Positions 23,800 through 32,085 of a stretch of DNA of 64,000 nt are shown in pieces. The position numbers and the translations under genes are program-made. The stretch's first letter is position 1; the number at the start of each line of letters is the position of its first letter. The stretch comes from Thalassospira profundimaris WP0211. Its GTDB lineage: Bacteria > Pseudomonadota > Alphaproteobacteria > Rhodospirillales > Thalassospiraceae. The notes under the pieces are model-generated. The model ran no database searches. It saw only the letters and a program-made list of their open reading frames with translations, and was not told where the DNA came from. The DNA lies in assembly GCF_000300275.1 (NCBI RefSeq), contig NZ_AMRN01000012.1, forward strand, positions 62,001 to 126,000, in the 5' to 3' direction.

Positions 23800-23829
23800 T
23801 GCCGGCAAAGGCAGTATGCATTTGAAATC

Positions 23830-23866
23830 ACAACGGCATGGCAGCGCAATTCTGCCATGCCGTTGT
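23830..23866. terminator. Long hairpin after the Pro-Cys gene
   Basis: ACAACGGCATGGCAG and CTGCCATGCCGTTGT form a perfect 15-bp stem with a 7-base loop. No T-run follows on the plus strand, so it may act with Rho or protect the 3' end of the message rather than be a classic terminator. Confidence 0.6.
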
Positions 23867-24123
23867 GCGTAAAACGCGGGGCTGTCAAAAATAAGCTGTT
23901 TGACAAGGGGATAAAACTCTGCGCATGGTGTGGCTGTTATTTGATCGCTCCAGAAGCGTAGAGGGGAATTAACGCCCCTACTGTCGAGTGGTTAACCCAA
24001 GAACGCATTGAAGTATCCAGCTACGCGGGTGCTTCCAGAACTGCAAGGCGCAGACCTGATTACTAATTTTCACCGGGCGAAGTCCCAGCTGTCTGCAGCC
24101 TCCAATTTACGAGTTACCCTTAT
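23867..24123 (+). other. Long leader region before the helicase gene
   Basis: No gene seen. TTGACA occurs at 23900, but no good -10 box at 17 bases. A GGGG/CCCC hairpin lies at 23963-23978. A long untranslated leader would suit a cold-induced helicase message; this is inference. Confidence 0.35.
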
Positions 24124-25941
24124 TTGACCCAGTTTTCCGAACTCGGCCTCGCCGAGCCGGTCCTTCGCGCGCTTGCCCAAGAAGGCTACGACGCGCCGAC
24201 CCCGATCCAGGCACAATCCATTCCCTCTCTTCTAGACGGTAAGGACCTACTTGGTATCGCACAGACCGGTACCGGCAAGACGGCAGCGTTCGCATTGCCG
24301 ATCCTTGACCGCCTTTCCAAATCCCAAACCCGCACGCCCAAAGGGGCATGCCGTGTACTTGTTCTTGCGCCGACGCGTGAACTTGCCGCCCAGATTGGCG
24401 AAAGTTTCCGTGCCTATGGCCGCTTTCTTAATGTTCGCACGGCTGTCGTTGTTGGTGGTGTTGCCCCTGGTCCGCAGATCAAGGCAATAACCCCTGGTGT
24501 TGAGGTTCTTGTCGCAACACCTGGTCGTTTGCTTGACCATGTTGATAGCGGTAAGCTCAGCCTTAAACATGTTGAAGTGGTGGTGCTTGATGAAGCCGAC
24601 CACATGCTTGATCTTGGCTTCTTGCCGCCGATCAAGCGCATTATCAAGATGTTGCCGCGTGATCGCCAGAACCTGTTTTTCTCTGCCACCATGCCGACCC
24701 AGATTGGTCAGCTGGCCGGGGACATGCTGTCTGATCCTGTCAAGGTGTCGGTAACCCCGGTTGCCACCACCCAGGAACGCGTCGAGCAGTCGGTCTATTT
24801 GATCGAACGCACCCGTAAGCGTCAGCTGCTGGCAGAGCTTCTTGATAATCCGGCTTTCAAGCGTACGCTGGTCTTTACCCGGACCAAGCGCGGTGCGGAC
24901 CGTGTCGCGCGCCATCTTGAAGCCAATAAAATCAGCGCAGCTGCCATTCATGGCAACAAAAGCCAGAACCAGCGTGAACGTGCTCTGAACGCCTTTAAGG
25001 ATGGTCAGATCAACGTGCTTGTCGCAACTGATATCGCCGCACGCGGTATCGACGTCGATAGCGTGACCCACGTTGTGAACTTCGAACTCCCGAACGTGCC
25101 GGAAAGCTATGTTCACCGTATCGGCCGTACGGCCCGCGGTGGTGCCAGCGGATCGGCAATTGCGTTTTGTGATGAAGAAGAACGTGGTCTGTTGCGCGAT
25201 ATCGAAAAAACGACCCGCCAAAGCATTCCGGTGATTGATCGCCGTGATGCAAAGGCCGCAGCCGAGCAGGAAGCACTTTCCGACGAAGCGCGTGAAAGCA
25301 ACCGTGGCCGCCGCACTAGTGGTGGCAATGGTGGCGGTCAGTCGCGCGGAAATGGCGGACGTGGTGCATCGGGCGGCAATGGTCGCGGTGGGCGCCCGGC
25401 CAATGGCCGGAATGCCCGCAATGATCGTTCGGATCGCAGTGATGCGCGCACTTCTGCGCCGCGTCGTGATCGTGATGATGCCCGCAAACAAACGACACAA
25501 AGCCGCGATGGCGCAGACAATGCTTCAAGAGCATCGGCAGACAAGGCCCCTTCGAACCCGGCGCTGGAGAAATCCAAAAGCCGTTACAAGGGTGGCCTGA
25601 AGTCGAAACCTGCCAATGGTCGTGGCGGGAACCCTGAAAATGGCCCCCGTCAGAATGATGGTGGCAAGCGCCCTACGAAACGCGTTGATTCCAATGGAAA
25701 TCGTCGCGACGGGGCGAAAACTGACAATTCAATTTCTTCCGGTTTGTCCTTTATGGGCAGTGCCGAGGAACGCCGCGCGACTGGTAACGGGAGCAATAGT
25801 GCCCGAAATACCGGACCGCAAGGCAAGCGCGGCGGTGTAAACCGCAATCGCAATCATCGTGGCGCACAGTCCGGCGGGCAGCCGGGTGGTGCGGGCCGCG
25901 AAAACACTTCTGGAAAACAGCCGAGGCGTGAACGCGCCTGA
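24124..25941 (+). CDS. rhlE: DEAD-box RNA helicase, RhlE type
   Basis: 605 residues. The helicase core (residues 1-370) has every DEAD-box motif: the FSELGLAEPVLRAL Q-motif region, AQTGTGKT, PTRELA, VLDEADHML, FSATMP, VATDIAARGID and HRIGRTARGG. The tail from about residue 395 is rich in Gly, Arg, Asn and Asp, as in RhlE and CsdA-like enzymes acting on ribosome assembly or mRNA decay. Homologues start at MTxFSxLGL, which here corresponds to a TTG at 24124. There is no in-frame ATG or GTG just upstream and no clear Shine-Dalgarno, so initiation is unusual. cspA follows 78 bases on. Confidence 0.9.
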   Translation: MTQFSELGLAEPVLRALAQEGYDAPTPIQAQSIPSLLDGKDLLGIAQTGTGKTAAFALPILDRLSKSQTRTPKGACRVLVLAPTRELAAQIGESFRAYGRFLNVRTAVVVGGVAPGPQIKAITPGVEVLVATPGRLLDHVDSGKLSLKHVEVVVLDEADHMLDLGFLPPIKRIIKMLPRDRQNLFFSATMPTQIGQLAGDMLSDPVKVSVTPVATTQERVEQSVYLIERTRKRQLLAELLDNPAFKRTLVFTRTKRGADRVARHLEANKISAAAIHGNKSQNQRERALNAFKDGQINVLVATDIAARGIDVDSVTHVVNFELPNVPESYVHRIGRTARGGASGSAIAFCDEEERGLLRDIEKTTRQSIPVIDRRDAKAAAEQEALSDEARESNRGRRTSGGNGGGQSRGNGGRGASGGNGRGGRPANGRNARNDRSDRSDARTSAPRRDRDDARKQTTQSRDGADNASRASADKAPSNPALEKSKSRYKGGLKSKPANGRGGNPENGPRQNDGGKRPTKRVDSNGNRRDGAKTDNSISSGLSFMGSAEERRATGNGSNSARNTGPQGKRGGVNRNRNHRGAQSGGQPGGAGRENTSGKQPRRERA

Positions 25942-26019
25942 TTGTTTTTCAAACCCCTATAGGCGCACCCACGCGGGGTGTGTCGAAACGCCAATCAATA
26001 CTCGATAGGAGATCTAAAG

Positions 26020-26229
26020 ATGGCAACTGGTACCGTTAAATGGTTCAACGCAACTAAAGGTTTTGGTTTCATTCAGCCGGACGAAGGCGGAAATGACGTA
26101 TTCCTGCACATCAGCGCCGTTGAACGCGCTGGCATGGGCCACCCGCAGGAAGGCGACAAAATCAACTACGAACTGCGCACCGACTCACGTTCGGGCCGCG
26201 TTTCGGCAGATGATCTGACCGCTGCCTAA
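26020..26229 (+). CDS. cspA: Cold-shock protein, CspA family
   Basis: 69 residues, a single cold-shock domain. RNP1 (KGFGFI) and RNP2 (VFLHIS) are intact, after GTVKWFNATK. It binds single-stranded RNA and works as an RNA chaperone. AGGAGA stands about eight bases before the ATG. It follows the RhlE helicase gene and may be co-regulated; a strong terminator comes after it. Confidence 0.95.
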   Translation: MATGTVKWFNATKGFGFIQPDEGGNDVFLHISAVERAGMGHPQEGDKINYELRTDSRSGRVSADDLTAA

Positions 26230-26268
26230 TTCGGCTTGTCCTTCCTTGTGAAGGGCGCCGTATTAACG

Positions 26269-26307
26269 AAACCCCCATCCGGGAAACCGGGTGGGGGTTT
26301 TGTTTTG
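26269..26307 (+). terminator. Intrinsic terminator after cspA
   Basis: AACCCCCATCCGG, a GAAA tetraloop and CCGGGTGGGGGTT pair with a single T-G wobble, followed by TTGTTTTG. A run of A on the other side may let it also end the convergent gntR transcript. Confidence 0.9.
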
Positions 26308-26321
26308 CCAAAAAGTTGTCC

Positions 26322-26999
26322 TTAAGGGCGCAAGAAGGCGATCTTGGCGCGGGTGGCGGCACTCAGGACATGGAAATGCATGGCATCGCGCGCGCCGGAT
26401 GGGTTGTGTTCACGCACATAACGCAAAACTTGCTCGTGTTCGGCGAGCGGGGCGGCAATCGCCTTGGCGTTGGCAAAGGGCAGCATCTGGTTCTCGTGAA
26501 TGATCTGGGCTGCGGGATGCATGGCCTTGGCAAACATCGGGTTGCCCGACGCCAGAAGAAGAACTTCATGAAATTCCGTATCGGCGGTGGCAGCGGCAAT
26601 CAGGTCGTCTGTCTCTAGCGCGTTTCGCATATCGGTGATGCTGGTCTCAAGCGCATCGAGGTGATCCTTGCTGCGCATCTGGGCCGCAAGGCCGGCAACA
26701 TAGGGCTCGATCGCAAGCCGGAACTGATAAACCTGTCCGGCCTGGCGATTTCGGTCCTGGCCAATCGGCGGCAGGTTCTGGCGATCGGTGATGTATACGC
26801 CTTTTCCGGCGTGGATGTGGATCAGTCCAAGAGCTTCGAGTGTGGCAAGAGCTTCGCGCAGGCTGGTGCGGCTGATACCCAGTTCGCTTGCCAGATTGCG
26901 CTGGGCAGGCAGCGAGTCACCTGCCTTTAGGCCCTTGTTTTTTATCAGGTTCCGAATGTCCCGGGCTGCGCGTTCCGGGGCGGTTTCACTGCGTGTCAT
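26322..26999 (-). CDS. GntR family regulator, FCD subfamily
   Basis: 225 residues. Winged helix at residues 5-70 (LPAQRNLASELGISRTSLREALATLEALGLIHIHAGKGVYI), then an all-helical FCD ligand domain with metal-binding histidines likely in DTEFHEVLL and HENQMLP. FCD regulators respond to organic acids or amino acids. It is divergent from the amino-acid ABC operon, with a perfect palindrome between them. Start at 26999 (ATG) has GGGA six bases upstream; a GTG at 27011 is in frame. Confidence 0.9.
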   Translation of the reverse strand: MTRSETAPERAARDIRNLIKNKGLKAGDSLPAQRNLASELGISRTSLREALATLEALGLIHIHAGKGVYITDRQNLPPIGQDRNRQAGQVYQFRLAIEPYVAGLAAQMRSKDHLDALETSITDMRNALETDDLIAAATADTEFHEVLLLASGNPMFAKAMHPAAQIIHENQMLPFANAKAIAAPLAEHEQVLRYVREHNPSGARDAMHFHVLSAATRAKIAFLRP

Positions 27000-27013
27000 G
27001 TATTGTCCCACAT

Positions 27014-27026
27014 CTGGTCAGACCAG
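27014..27026. promoter_or_regulatory. GntR-type operator palindrome
   Basis: CTGGTCAGACCAG is a perfect palindrome and contains TGGT-N3-ACCA, the consensus bound by FadR/FCD-type GntR proteins. It lies 15 bases before the gntR start and about 180 before the transporter operon, so it most directly fits autoregulation and probably control of the ABC genes. Confidence 0.65.
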
Positions 27027-27208
27027 TTGAATGGTTTTTGATATTCAAAAAATGCTGATTTTTAAAGGATTATGATCAATCTCATGCTGAATTTACGCTG
27101 AAGAAAAAATTATTCATAGACAAAAGATCAAAAAATGTGCAGCGTCAAAATCAGGCTAAAAATAATGCACATAATTTCAGAAACGATTAGACAGACGGGT
27201 AGAGGCTC

Positions 27209-27991
27209 ATGAAACAATTCTTCAAAACTGCGATTGCTGCGGTGGCAATGCTTGCTGCACCGCTTGGGGCAGCGTCGGCCAGCGCGCTCGACAGCATCTC
27301 CGAGGCCGGTGTTCTCAAGGTTGCCGTGCCGCAGGACTTTCCGCCATTTGGTTCGGTGGGGACCGATATGCAGCCAAAGGGCTATGACATTGATATGGCG
27401 GCCCTGATTGCCGAAGAGCTTGGTGTAAAGCTTGAACTGGTACCGGTCACCTCGAGCAACCGCATCCCATATCTCAACACCGGCAAGGTCGATCTGGTGA
27501 TTTCCAGCCTTGGCAAGAACCCGGACCGTGAAAAGGTGATCGATTTTAGCGATCCCTATGCACCGTTCTATAACGGCGTCTTTGGCCCGGCTGATTTTTC
27601 GGTCGAAAAGGCAGCCGACCTTGTGGGTATGTCGGTTGGCGTGACGCGTGGTGCAATCGAAGATCTTGAACTGACCAAGATTGCGCCGTCTGACGTTGAT
27701 ATCAAACGCTACGAAGACAATAACGGCACGATTTCGGCCTTCCTGTCGGGTCAGGTAGATCTGATCGCGACTGGGAACGTGACGGCAGCCGCGATCATTG
27801 AACGCGACCCGCCGCGCAAGCCGGAGCCGAAATTCCTGATCAAAAACTCGCCCTGCTATGTCGGCCTGAACAAAGAAGAGCCGGAACTCATGGCCAAGGT
27901 CAATGAGATCATCGCAGCTTCAATCGCCGATGGTCGTTTGAATGCGATTGCCGAAAAGTGGCTTGGTATTCCGCTTCCGGAAAAACTCTAA
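27209..27991 (+). CDS. Polar amino-acid ABC transporter, substrate-binding protein
   Basis: 260 residues, family 3 solute-binding protein. A signal peptide covers about residues 1-26 (cut near ASASA). ISEAGVLKVAVPQDFPPFG and PKGYDIDMAALIAEELGVKLELVPVTS are the usual amino-acid-binding segments. It delivers a polar amino acid or a related compound to the two permeases downstream. The ligand cannot be read from sequence. First gene of a four-gene operon. Confidence 0.92.
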   Translation: MKQFFKTAIAAVAMLAAPLGAASASALDSISEAGVLKVAVPQDFPPFGSVGTDMQPKGYDIDMAALIAEELGVKLELVPVTSSNRIPYLNTGKVDLVISSLGKNPDREKVIDFSDPYAPFYNGVFGPADFSVEKAADLVGMSVGVTRGAIEDLELTKIAPSDVDIKRYEDNNGTISAFLSGQVDLIATGNVTAAAIIERDPPRKPEPKFLIKNSPCYVGLNKEEPELMAKVNEIIAASIADGRLNAIAEKWLGIPLPEKL

Positions 27992-28026
27992 GCTTTTTGG
28001 CTGATTGACAGGATCGTTATAGATCA

Positions 28027-28698
28027 ATGGCATATAAATTCGATTTCGGCGCCATCGTGCCGCATTGGCAACTGCTGTTTGACGGGGTCATTCTGACCAC
28101 GGAGCTAACAGTCATCGGTGCTGTGGTTGGCGTCGGGCTCGGGATCATGGGGGCGTGGGCGCGTGCGTCGCGCGCCCCGGTGATCAGCCAGATTGTCGGT
28201 GTGTATGTGGAACTGATCCGCAACACACCGTTTTTGGTGCAACTCTTCTTTATCTTCTTCGGGCTTCCCGCACTTGGCGTGAAGCTGACTGAATTTCAGG
28301 CCGCCGTTTTGGCGATGATCGTCAATCTCGGTGCCTATTCCACGGAAATCATCCGGGCCGGCATTCTGGCTATCCCGCAAGGCCAGATCGAAGCAGCCCA
28401 AAGTCTTGCAATGAACCGGGTGCAAATTTTCCGTTATGTCGTGATTTTACCCGCACTCAAGAAAATCTGGCCGGCCCTTTCCAGTCAGATTGTAATTGTC
28501 ATGCTGGGATCATCGGTCTGTTCGCAGATCGCGGCCGAGGAACTGACATTCGGCGCGAACTATATTCAGGCGCTTAATTTCCGGGCGTTTGAAGTCTATT
28601 TCGTGGTGACGGGTTTGTATCTTGTGATGTCGATCCTGCTTCGGATGGGCTTGAAGGTTCTCGGTAACTTCCTGTTTGAACGGCGGCGTCATGTCTGA
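28027..28698 (+). CDS. Amino-acid ABC transporter permease 1
   Basis: 223 residues with about five membrane helices. VELIRNTPFLVQLFFIFFGLP and the coupling loop EAAQSLAMNRVQIFRYVVLP-type segment (here VVILPALKK) are the HisM/GlnP signatures. It pairs with the next permease; the genes overlap by 8 bases. Confidence 0.93.
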   Translation: MAYKFDFGAIVPHWQLLFDGVILTTELTVIGAVVGVGLGIMGAWARASRAPVISQIVGVYVELIRNTPFLVQLFFIFFGLPALGVKLTEFQAAVLAMIVNLGAYSTEIIRAGILAIPQGQIEAAQSLAMNRVQIFRYVVILPALKKIWPALSSQIVIVMLGSSVCSQIAAEELTFGANYIQALNFRAFEVYFVVTGLYLVMSILLRMGLKVLGNFLFERRRHV

Positions 28699-29344
28699 AT
28701 TTTCCCTGTGGGATATTGTTTATAACCTGTTGCTTGCCGCGCGCTGGACAGTGTTGCTGTCGCTTACGGCCTTTGTGCTTGGCGGGCTGGTTGGCTTGTT
28801 GCTTTTGATGGTGCGCACGGCTGGCAATCCGTGGGTGATCCGACTGGTGCGCGGCTATGTCGAACTGTTTCAGGGCACGCCGCTTTTGATGCAGTTATTC
28901 ATTGTCTTTTTCGGCTTGCCACTGATCGGGCTGGATGTGTCGCCATGGGTGGCGGCAACCCTTGGCCTGACATTGTTCACCAGTGCGTTTCTGACCGAAA
29001 TCTGGCGCGGATGTGTTGAATCGATTGGCAAGGGTCAATGGGAAGCATCGGCAAGCCTTGGCATGAATTTTACCCAACAGATGCGCTATATCGTTTTGCC
29101 GCAGGCGCTTCGCATTGCCGTCCCACCAACGGTGGGCTTTTCGGTTCAGGTGGTCAAGGGAACAGCCGTGGCATCAATCATCGGCTTTGTTGAACTGACC
29201 AAGGCCGGCACCATGATCACCAATGCCACCTATGAACCGTTTACGGTCTATGGCTGTGTGGCGGTGATGTATTTCCTGATTTGTTATCCGCTATCGCTTT
29301 TTGCCCGCCACCTCGAAGGAAAGTTCCGCCATGTCGCTCGTTGA
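28691..29344 (+). CDS. Amino-acid ABC transporter permease 2
   Basis: 217 residues, five predicted membrane helices, same family as the preceding permease. GYVELFQGTPLLMQLFIVFF and the coupling loop EASASLGMNFTQQMRYIVLP are visible. The start ATG at 28691 lies within the end of permease 1, and its own end overlaps the ATPase gene by 14 bases. Confidence 0.93.
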   Translation: MSEFSLWDIVYNLLLAARWTVLLSLTAFVLGGLVGLLLLMVRTAGNPWVIRLVRGYVELFQGTPLLMQLFIVFFGLPLIGLDVSPWVAATLGLTLFTSAFLTEIWRGCVESIGKGQWEASASLGMNFTQQMRYIVLPQALRIAVPPTVGFSVQVVKGTAVASIIGFVELTKAGTMITNATYEPFTVYGCVAVMYFLICYPLSLFARHLEGKFRHVAR

Positions 29345-30059
29345 ATTGCATGCCATCCATAAAAGCTTTGGCGAGCTCGAAGTTCTCAAGGGCATTGATC
29401 TTTCAATCGACGAGGGGCAGGTCATTGCCCTGATTGGTAAAAGCGGATCGGGCAAAAGCACGCTGTTGCGCACAATCAACGGGCTTGAGGTCATTGATGA
29501 TGGTGTGATCATCGTTGATGGCAAAAAGATCAGCGACCGTGATGCGGATCTGCTTGGCCTTCGACTTCAGGTCGGCATGGTGTTTCAACAGTTCAACCTG
29601 TTCCCGCATTACACGGCCCTTGAGAACGTCATGCTGTCCCCGCAGGTCGTCAAAAAGCAATCCAAGGCCGAGGCTAAACAAATCGCTGAGGAAATGCTGG
29701 CCAAGGTCGGCTTGGCGGACAAGATGATGCATTACCCCGATCAATTGTCAGGCGGGCAGCAACAGCGCGTGGCGATCGCCCGTGCACTGGCGATGAAGCC
29801 AAAGGTTCTTTTGTGTGACGAAGTGACATCCGCACTTGACCCCGAACTGGTCAACGAGGTTTTGGCGGTTGTCCGCCAACTTGCCGAAGAAGGCATGACG
29901 CTTGTCATGGTCACACACGAAATGCGTTTTGCGCGTGAAGTTTGCGACAAGCTGGTCTTTATGCATCAGGGCCGCATTCATGAAACCGGCGATCCGGAAA
30001 CGGTCTTTGCCAACCCGAAAACCCCGGAGCTTGCAAGTTTCGTTGGCGGTCTTGCCTGA
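29331..30059 (+). CDS. Amino-acid ABC transporter ATPase
   Basis: 242 residues. Walker A GKSGSGKST, Q-loop in VFQQFNLFPH, signature LSGGQQQRVAIARAL, Walker B VLLCDEVTSALDPE, H-loop VTHEM. A GlnQ/HisP-type ATPase powering the upstream permeases. AAGGA precedes the ATG at 29331. An earlier in-frame start exists but would add an unlikely N-terminus. Confidence 0.95.
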   Translation: MSLVELHAIHKSFGELEVLKGIDLSIDEGQVIALIGKSGSGKSTLLRTINGLEVIDDGVIIVDGKKISDRDADLLGLRLQVGMVFQQFNLFPHYTALENVMLSPQVVKKQSKAEAKQIAEEMLAKVGLADKMMHYPDQLSGGQQQRVAIARALAMKPKVLLCDEVTSALDPELVNEVLAVVRQLAEEGMTLVMVTHEMRFAREVCDKLVFMHQGRIHETGDPETVFANPKTPELASFVGGLA

Positions 30060-30186
30060 TCCATATCGCGTCGTTCGTGATGCTTTTATGACATCTGATG
30101 CGTAAAGCGCGGAAATGTTTAACGATTTCAGGTTGAGACGCTAGAACGGTTCCCGTGATGCCATGACAGGTTAGGGGACGGTTTCG

Positions 30187-31443
30187 ATGCAGGGTGATGG
30201 GGCAGGTGACGGCGTAAACGATGTTGGGGCTGGCCAAAAGGCCGGGCTGTCGCCAATCATGGCGGTTCTGGATCGCTATCCGTTTCTTGTGCTTGGCTTG
30301 CTGCTTGTTGGGGCTTTTGCCTCGTCGAGTGCTGCACCCTTGGCCGGGCTTTATGTTGTCGAAGGTTTGGGGCAAGCCCCCTGGAAGCTAAGCCTGGTGG
30401 CGATTGTCCAGGTGTGCGTGACGCTGATTGTGAACCGCACATTTGGGCGTGCGATTGACCGGGCGGTGCCGATCAAGTTCCTGCTGGTGACCAGTATTCT
30501 GTGCTTTGGCGTTGGGATGACCCTGCTGGGTCTGTTTCAGATTTACTGGGTTTATCTTGGCATTGCATCGATCCTTCTGGGAATTGGGTCCGGTGCGCTT
30601 TCGGTGATGTATTCATTCGGGCGCCTGTTTGCCGAACAGACCGGGCGCGATGTCGTCAAGTTCAACGGCTTCCTTCGCATCCAGACATCGCTTGGCTGGA
30701 TGGTGGGGCCGGCGGCGTCCTTGTCATTTTATGGCGTCTATGGTTTTGCCCCGACCTATTATGCAATTGCCGGACTTGCCGCGAGCTGGTGTGTGACCTG
30801 TTTGGTGATTGTGCCGGGCGCATTTAAAACCCATCACCCCAACAGTCTGAAAACCGGGCAGAAAGTCCCCTTTAACTTTGGCCTGTTGTCGGCCTGCGTG
30901 CCGGTGTTTTTCATCGGGGCGGCCAATGTGGTGTTTGTTTCGGCAATGCCGCTTTATTTCTCGACCGAGTTGGGGCTGGTGGCGTCTTCGGCCGGATTTG
31001 CCCTGACGGTGAAATGCTTTGTCGAAGTGGTGGTGATCTATTTCTGCGCAACGCTGATCAAACGGGTGGGCGAGCGTAAGGGCATGTTGATCGCGGCCCT
31101 TTTTGGGGCGGTATTCTTTGGCCTGATTTATCAGGCGACGACACTTGTTGATGTGCTGGCCCTCGCGACACTTGATGGGCTTTATTACGGTATCTTTGCC
31201 GGGATCAGCATGACGTTCGTTCAAAACTTCGCCACCGATCAGCCCGGTGTTGCGACCAGTTACTATGTCAGCACGCTGTTTGTCGGTGGTTTGATCGGCA
31301 ATCTTTTGACCGGGGTGGTGGCCAGTGCCTTTGATTTCCAGACGACCGTTTTGATGGCCTGTGCGTTTGCCTTTGTCGGGGCGGTGGTTTTGGCCGTGAT
31401 GCGCGATGCAAAGCATTCTGCGCCGGTCGGGCAGGGTTCATGA
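30187..31443 (+). CDS. MFS transporter, sugar-efflux (SetA/SetB-like)
   Basis: 418 residues, twelve hydrophobic segments in two halves. Segments such as FGRAIDRAVPIKFLL, SGALSVMYSFGRLFAEQ and GVATSYYVSTLFVGGLIGNLLTGV resemble the SetA/SetB group, which exports sugars and small glycosides. A 25-residue hydrophilic leader precedes the first helix. It stands alone after the ABC operon, and I cannot name its substrate. Confidence 0.75.
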   Translation: MQGDGAGDGVNDVGAGQKAGLSPIMAVLDRYPFLVLGLLLVGAFASSSAAPLAGLYVVEGLGQAPWKLSLVAIVQVCVTLIVNRTFGRAIDRAVPIKFLLVTSILCFGVGMTLLGLFQIYWVYLGIASILLGIGSGALSVMYSFGRLFAEQTGRDVVKFNGFLRIQTSLGWMVGPAASLSFYGVYGFAPTYYAIAGLAASWCVTCLVIVPGAFKTHHPNSLKTGQKVPFNFGLLSACVPVFFIGAANVVFVSAMPLYFSTELGLVASSAGFALTVKCFVEVVVIYFCATLIKRVGERKGMLIAALFGAVFFGLIYQATTLVDVLALATLDGLYYGIFAGISMTFVQNFATDQPGVATSYYVSTLFVGGLIGNLLTGVVASAFDFQTTVLMACAFAFVGAVVLAVMRDAKHSAPVGQGS

Positions 31444-31481
31444 TGGCTTGACTTTGATCGCGTCCCGGCGATTATCGCGCC

Positions 31482-31955
31482 ATGAACGAAAATACTGAAA
31501 ACACCCGTCCACGTTTGTTTGTTGATGCCGATGCCTGCCCGGTGAAGGCAGAATGCGAACGTGTGGCTGAACGCCACCGGATCGAGATGATCATGGTATC
31601 AAACGGCGGCATTCGCCCGTCACGCAATCCGTTGATCAAGATCGTGATTGTGCCGCCGGAACCCGATGCCGCCGATGACTGGATTGCGGAAAACGCGCGC
31701 GCACGTGATGTGATCATTACCAATGATATTCCGCTGGCATCGCGCGGGATTGAAATCGGTGCCCGGGTTCTCAAAGCCAACGGTCAGGAATTTACCGAGG
31801 CCAATATTGGCAATGCGCTGGCCGGGCGTGAAATCGCCGCCCATATGCGCGAAGTCACGGGCGAGCAAGGGCGGAATGCCGCCTTTACCCAGAAAGACCG
31901 ATCGAAGTTTTCAAGCGCGTTGGAAGTTTTGGTGCAGGCCGTTCTGCGCGGCTGA
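31482..31955 (+). CDS. YaiI/YqxD family protein (DUF188)
   Basis: 157 residues. RLFVDADACPVKAE at the start, DIPLASRGIEIGARVL in the middle and the C-terminal FSSALEVLVQAVLR stretch are the family marks. The acidic residues suggest a PIN-like nuclease fold, but activity is not established for the family. It stands 38 bases after the MFS gene. Confidence 0.9.
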   Translation: MNENTENTRPRLFVDADACPVKAECERVAERHRIEMIMVSNGGIRPSRNPLIKIVIVPPEPDAADDWIAENARARDVIITNDIPLASRGIEIGARVLKANGQEFTEANIGNALAGREIAAHMREVTGEQGRNAAFTQKDRSKFSSALEVLVQAVLRG

Positions 31956-31966
31956 TCGACATCCCC

Positions 31967-32004
31967 AAAAAACACGGGCCGCCAGATGATGCATCTGACG
32001 GCCC
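31967..32004 (-). terminator. Terminator after the aldehyde dehydrogenase gene
   Basis: GGGCCG and CGGCCC pair outside AGATG-ATG-CATCT. On the minus strand TTTTTT follows directly, giving an intrinsic terminator for the leftward dehydrogenase transcript. Confidence 0.8.
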
Positions 32005-32085
32005 GCACACAGGTCCTGATTTGGTGAGGGAACAGTTCTCACGAAATCAGGCTTCCCCCCTGCGTATCTTCATGAACAGCAAGGC

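Noticed and set aside
24247..25500. A 417-codon open frame opposite the helicase gene
   Set aside because: Low-complexity product with no recognisable domain; the helicase motifs on the plus strand explain the sequence.
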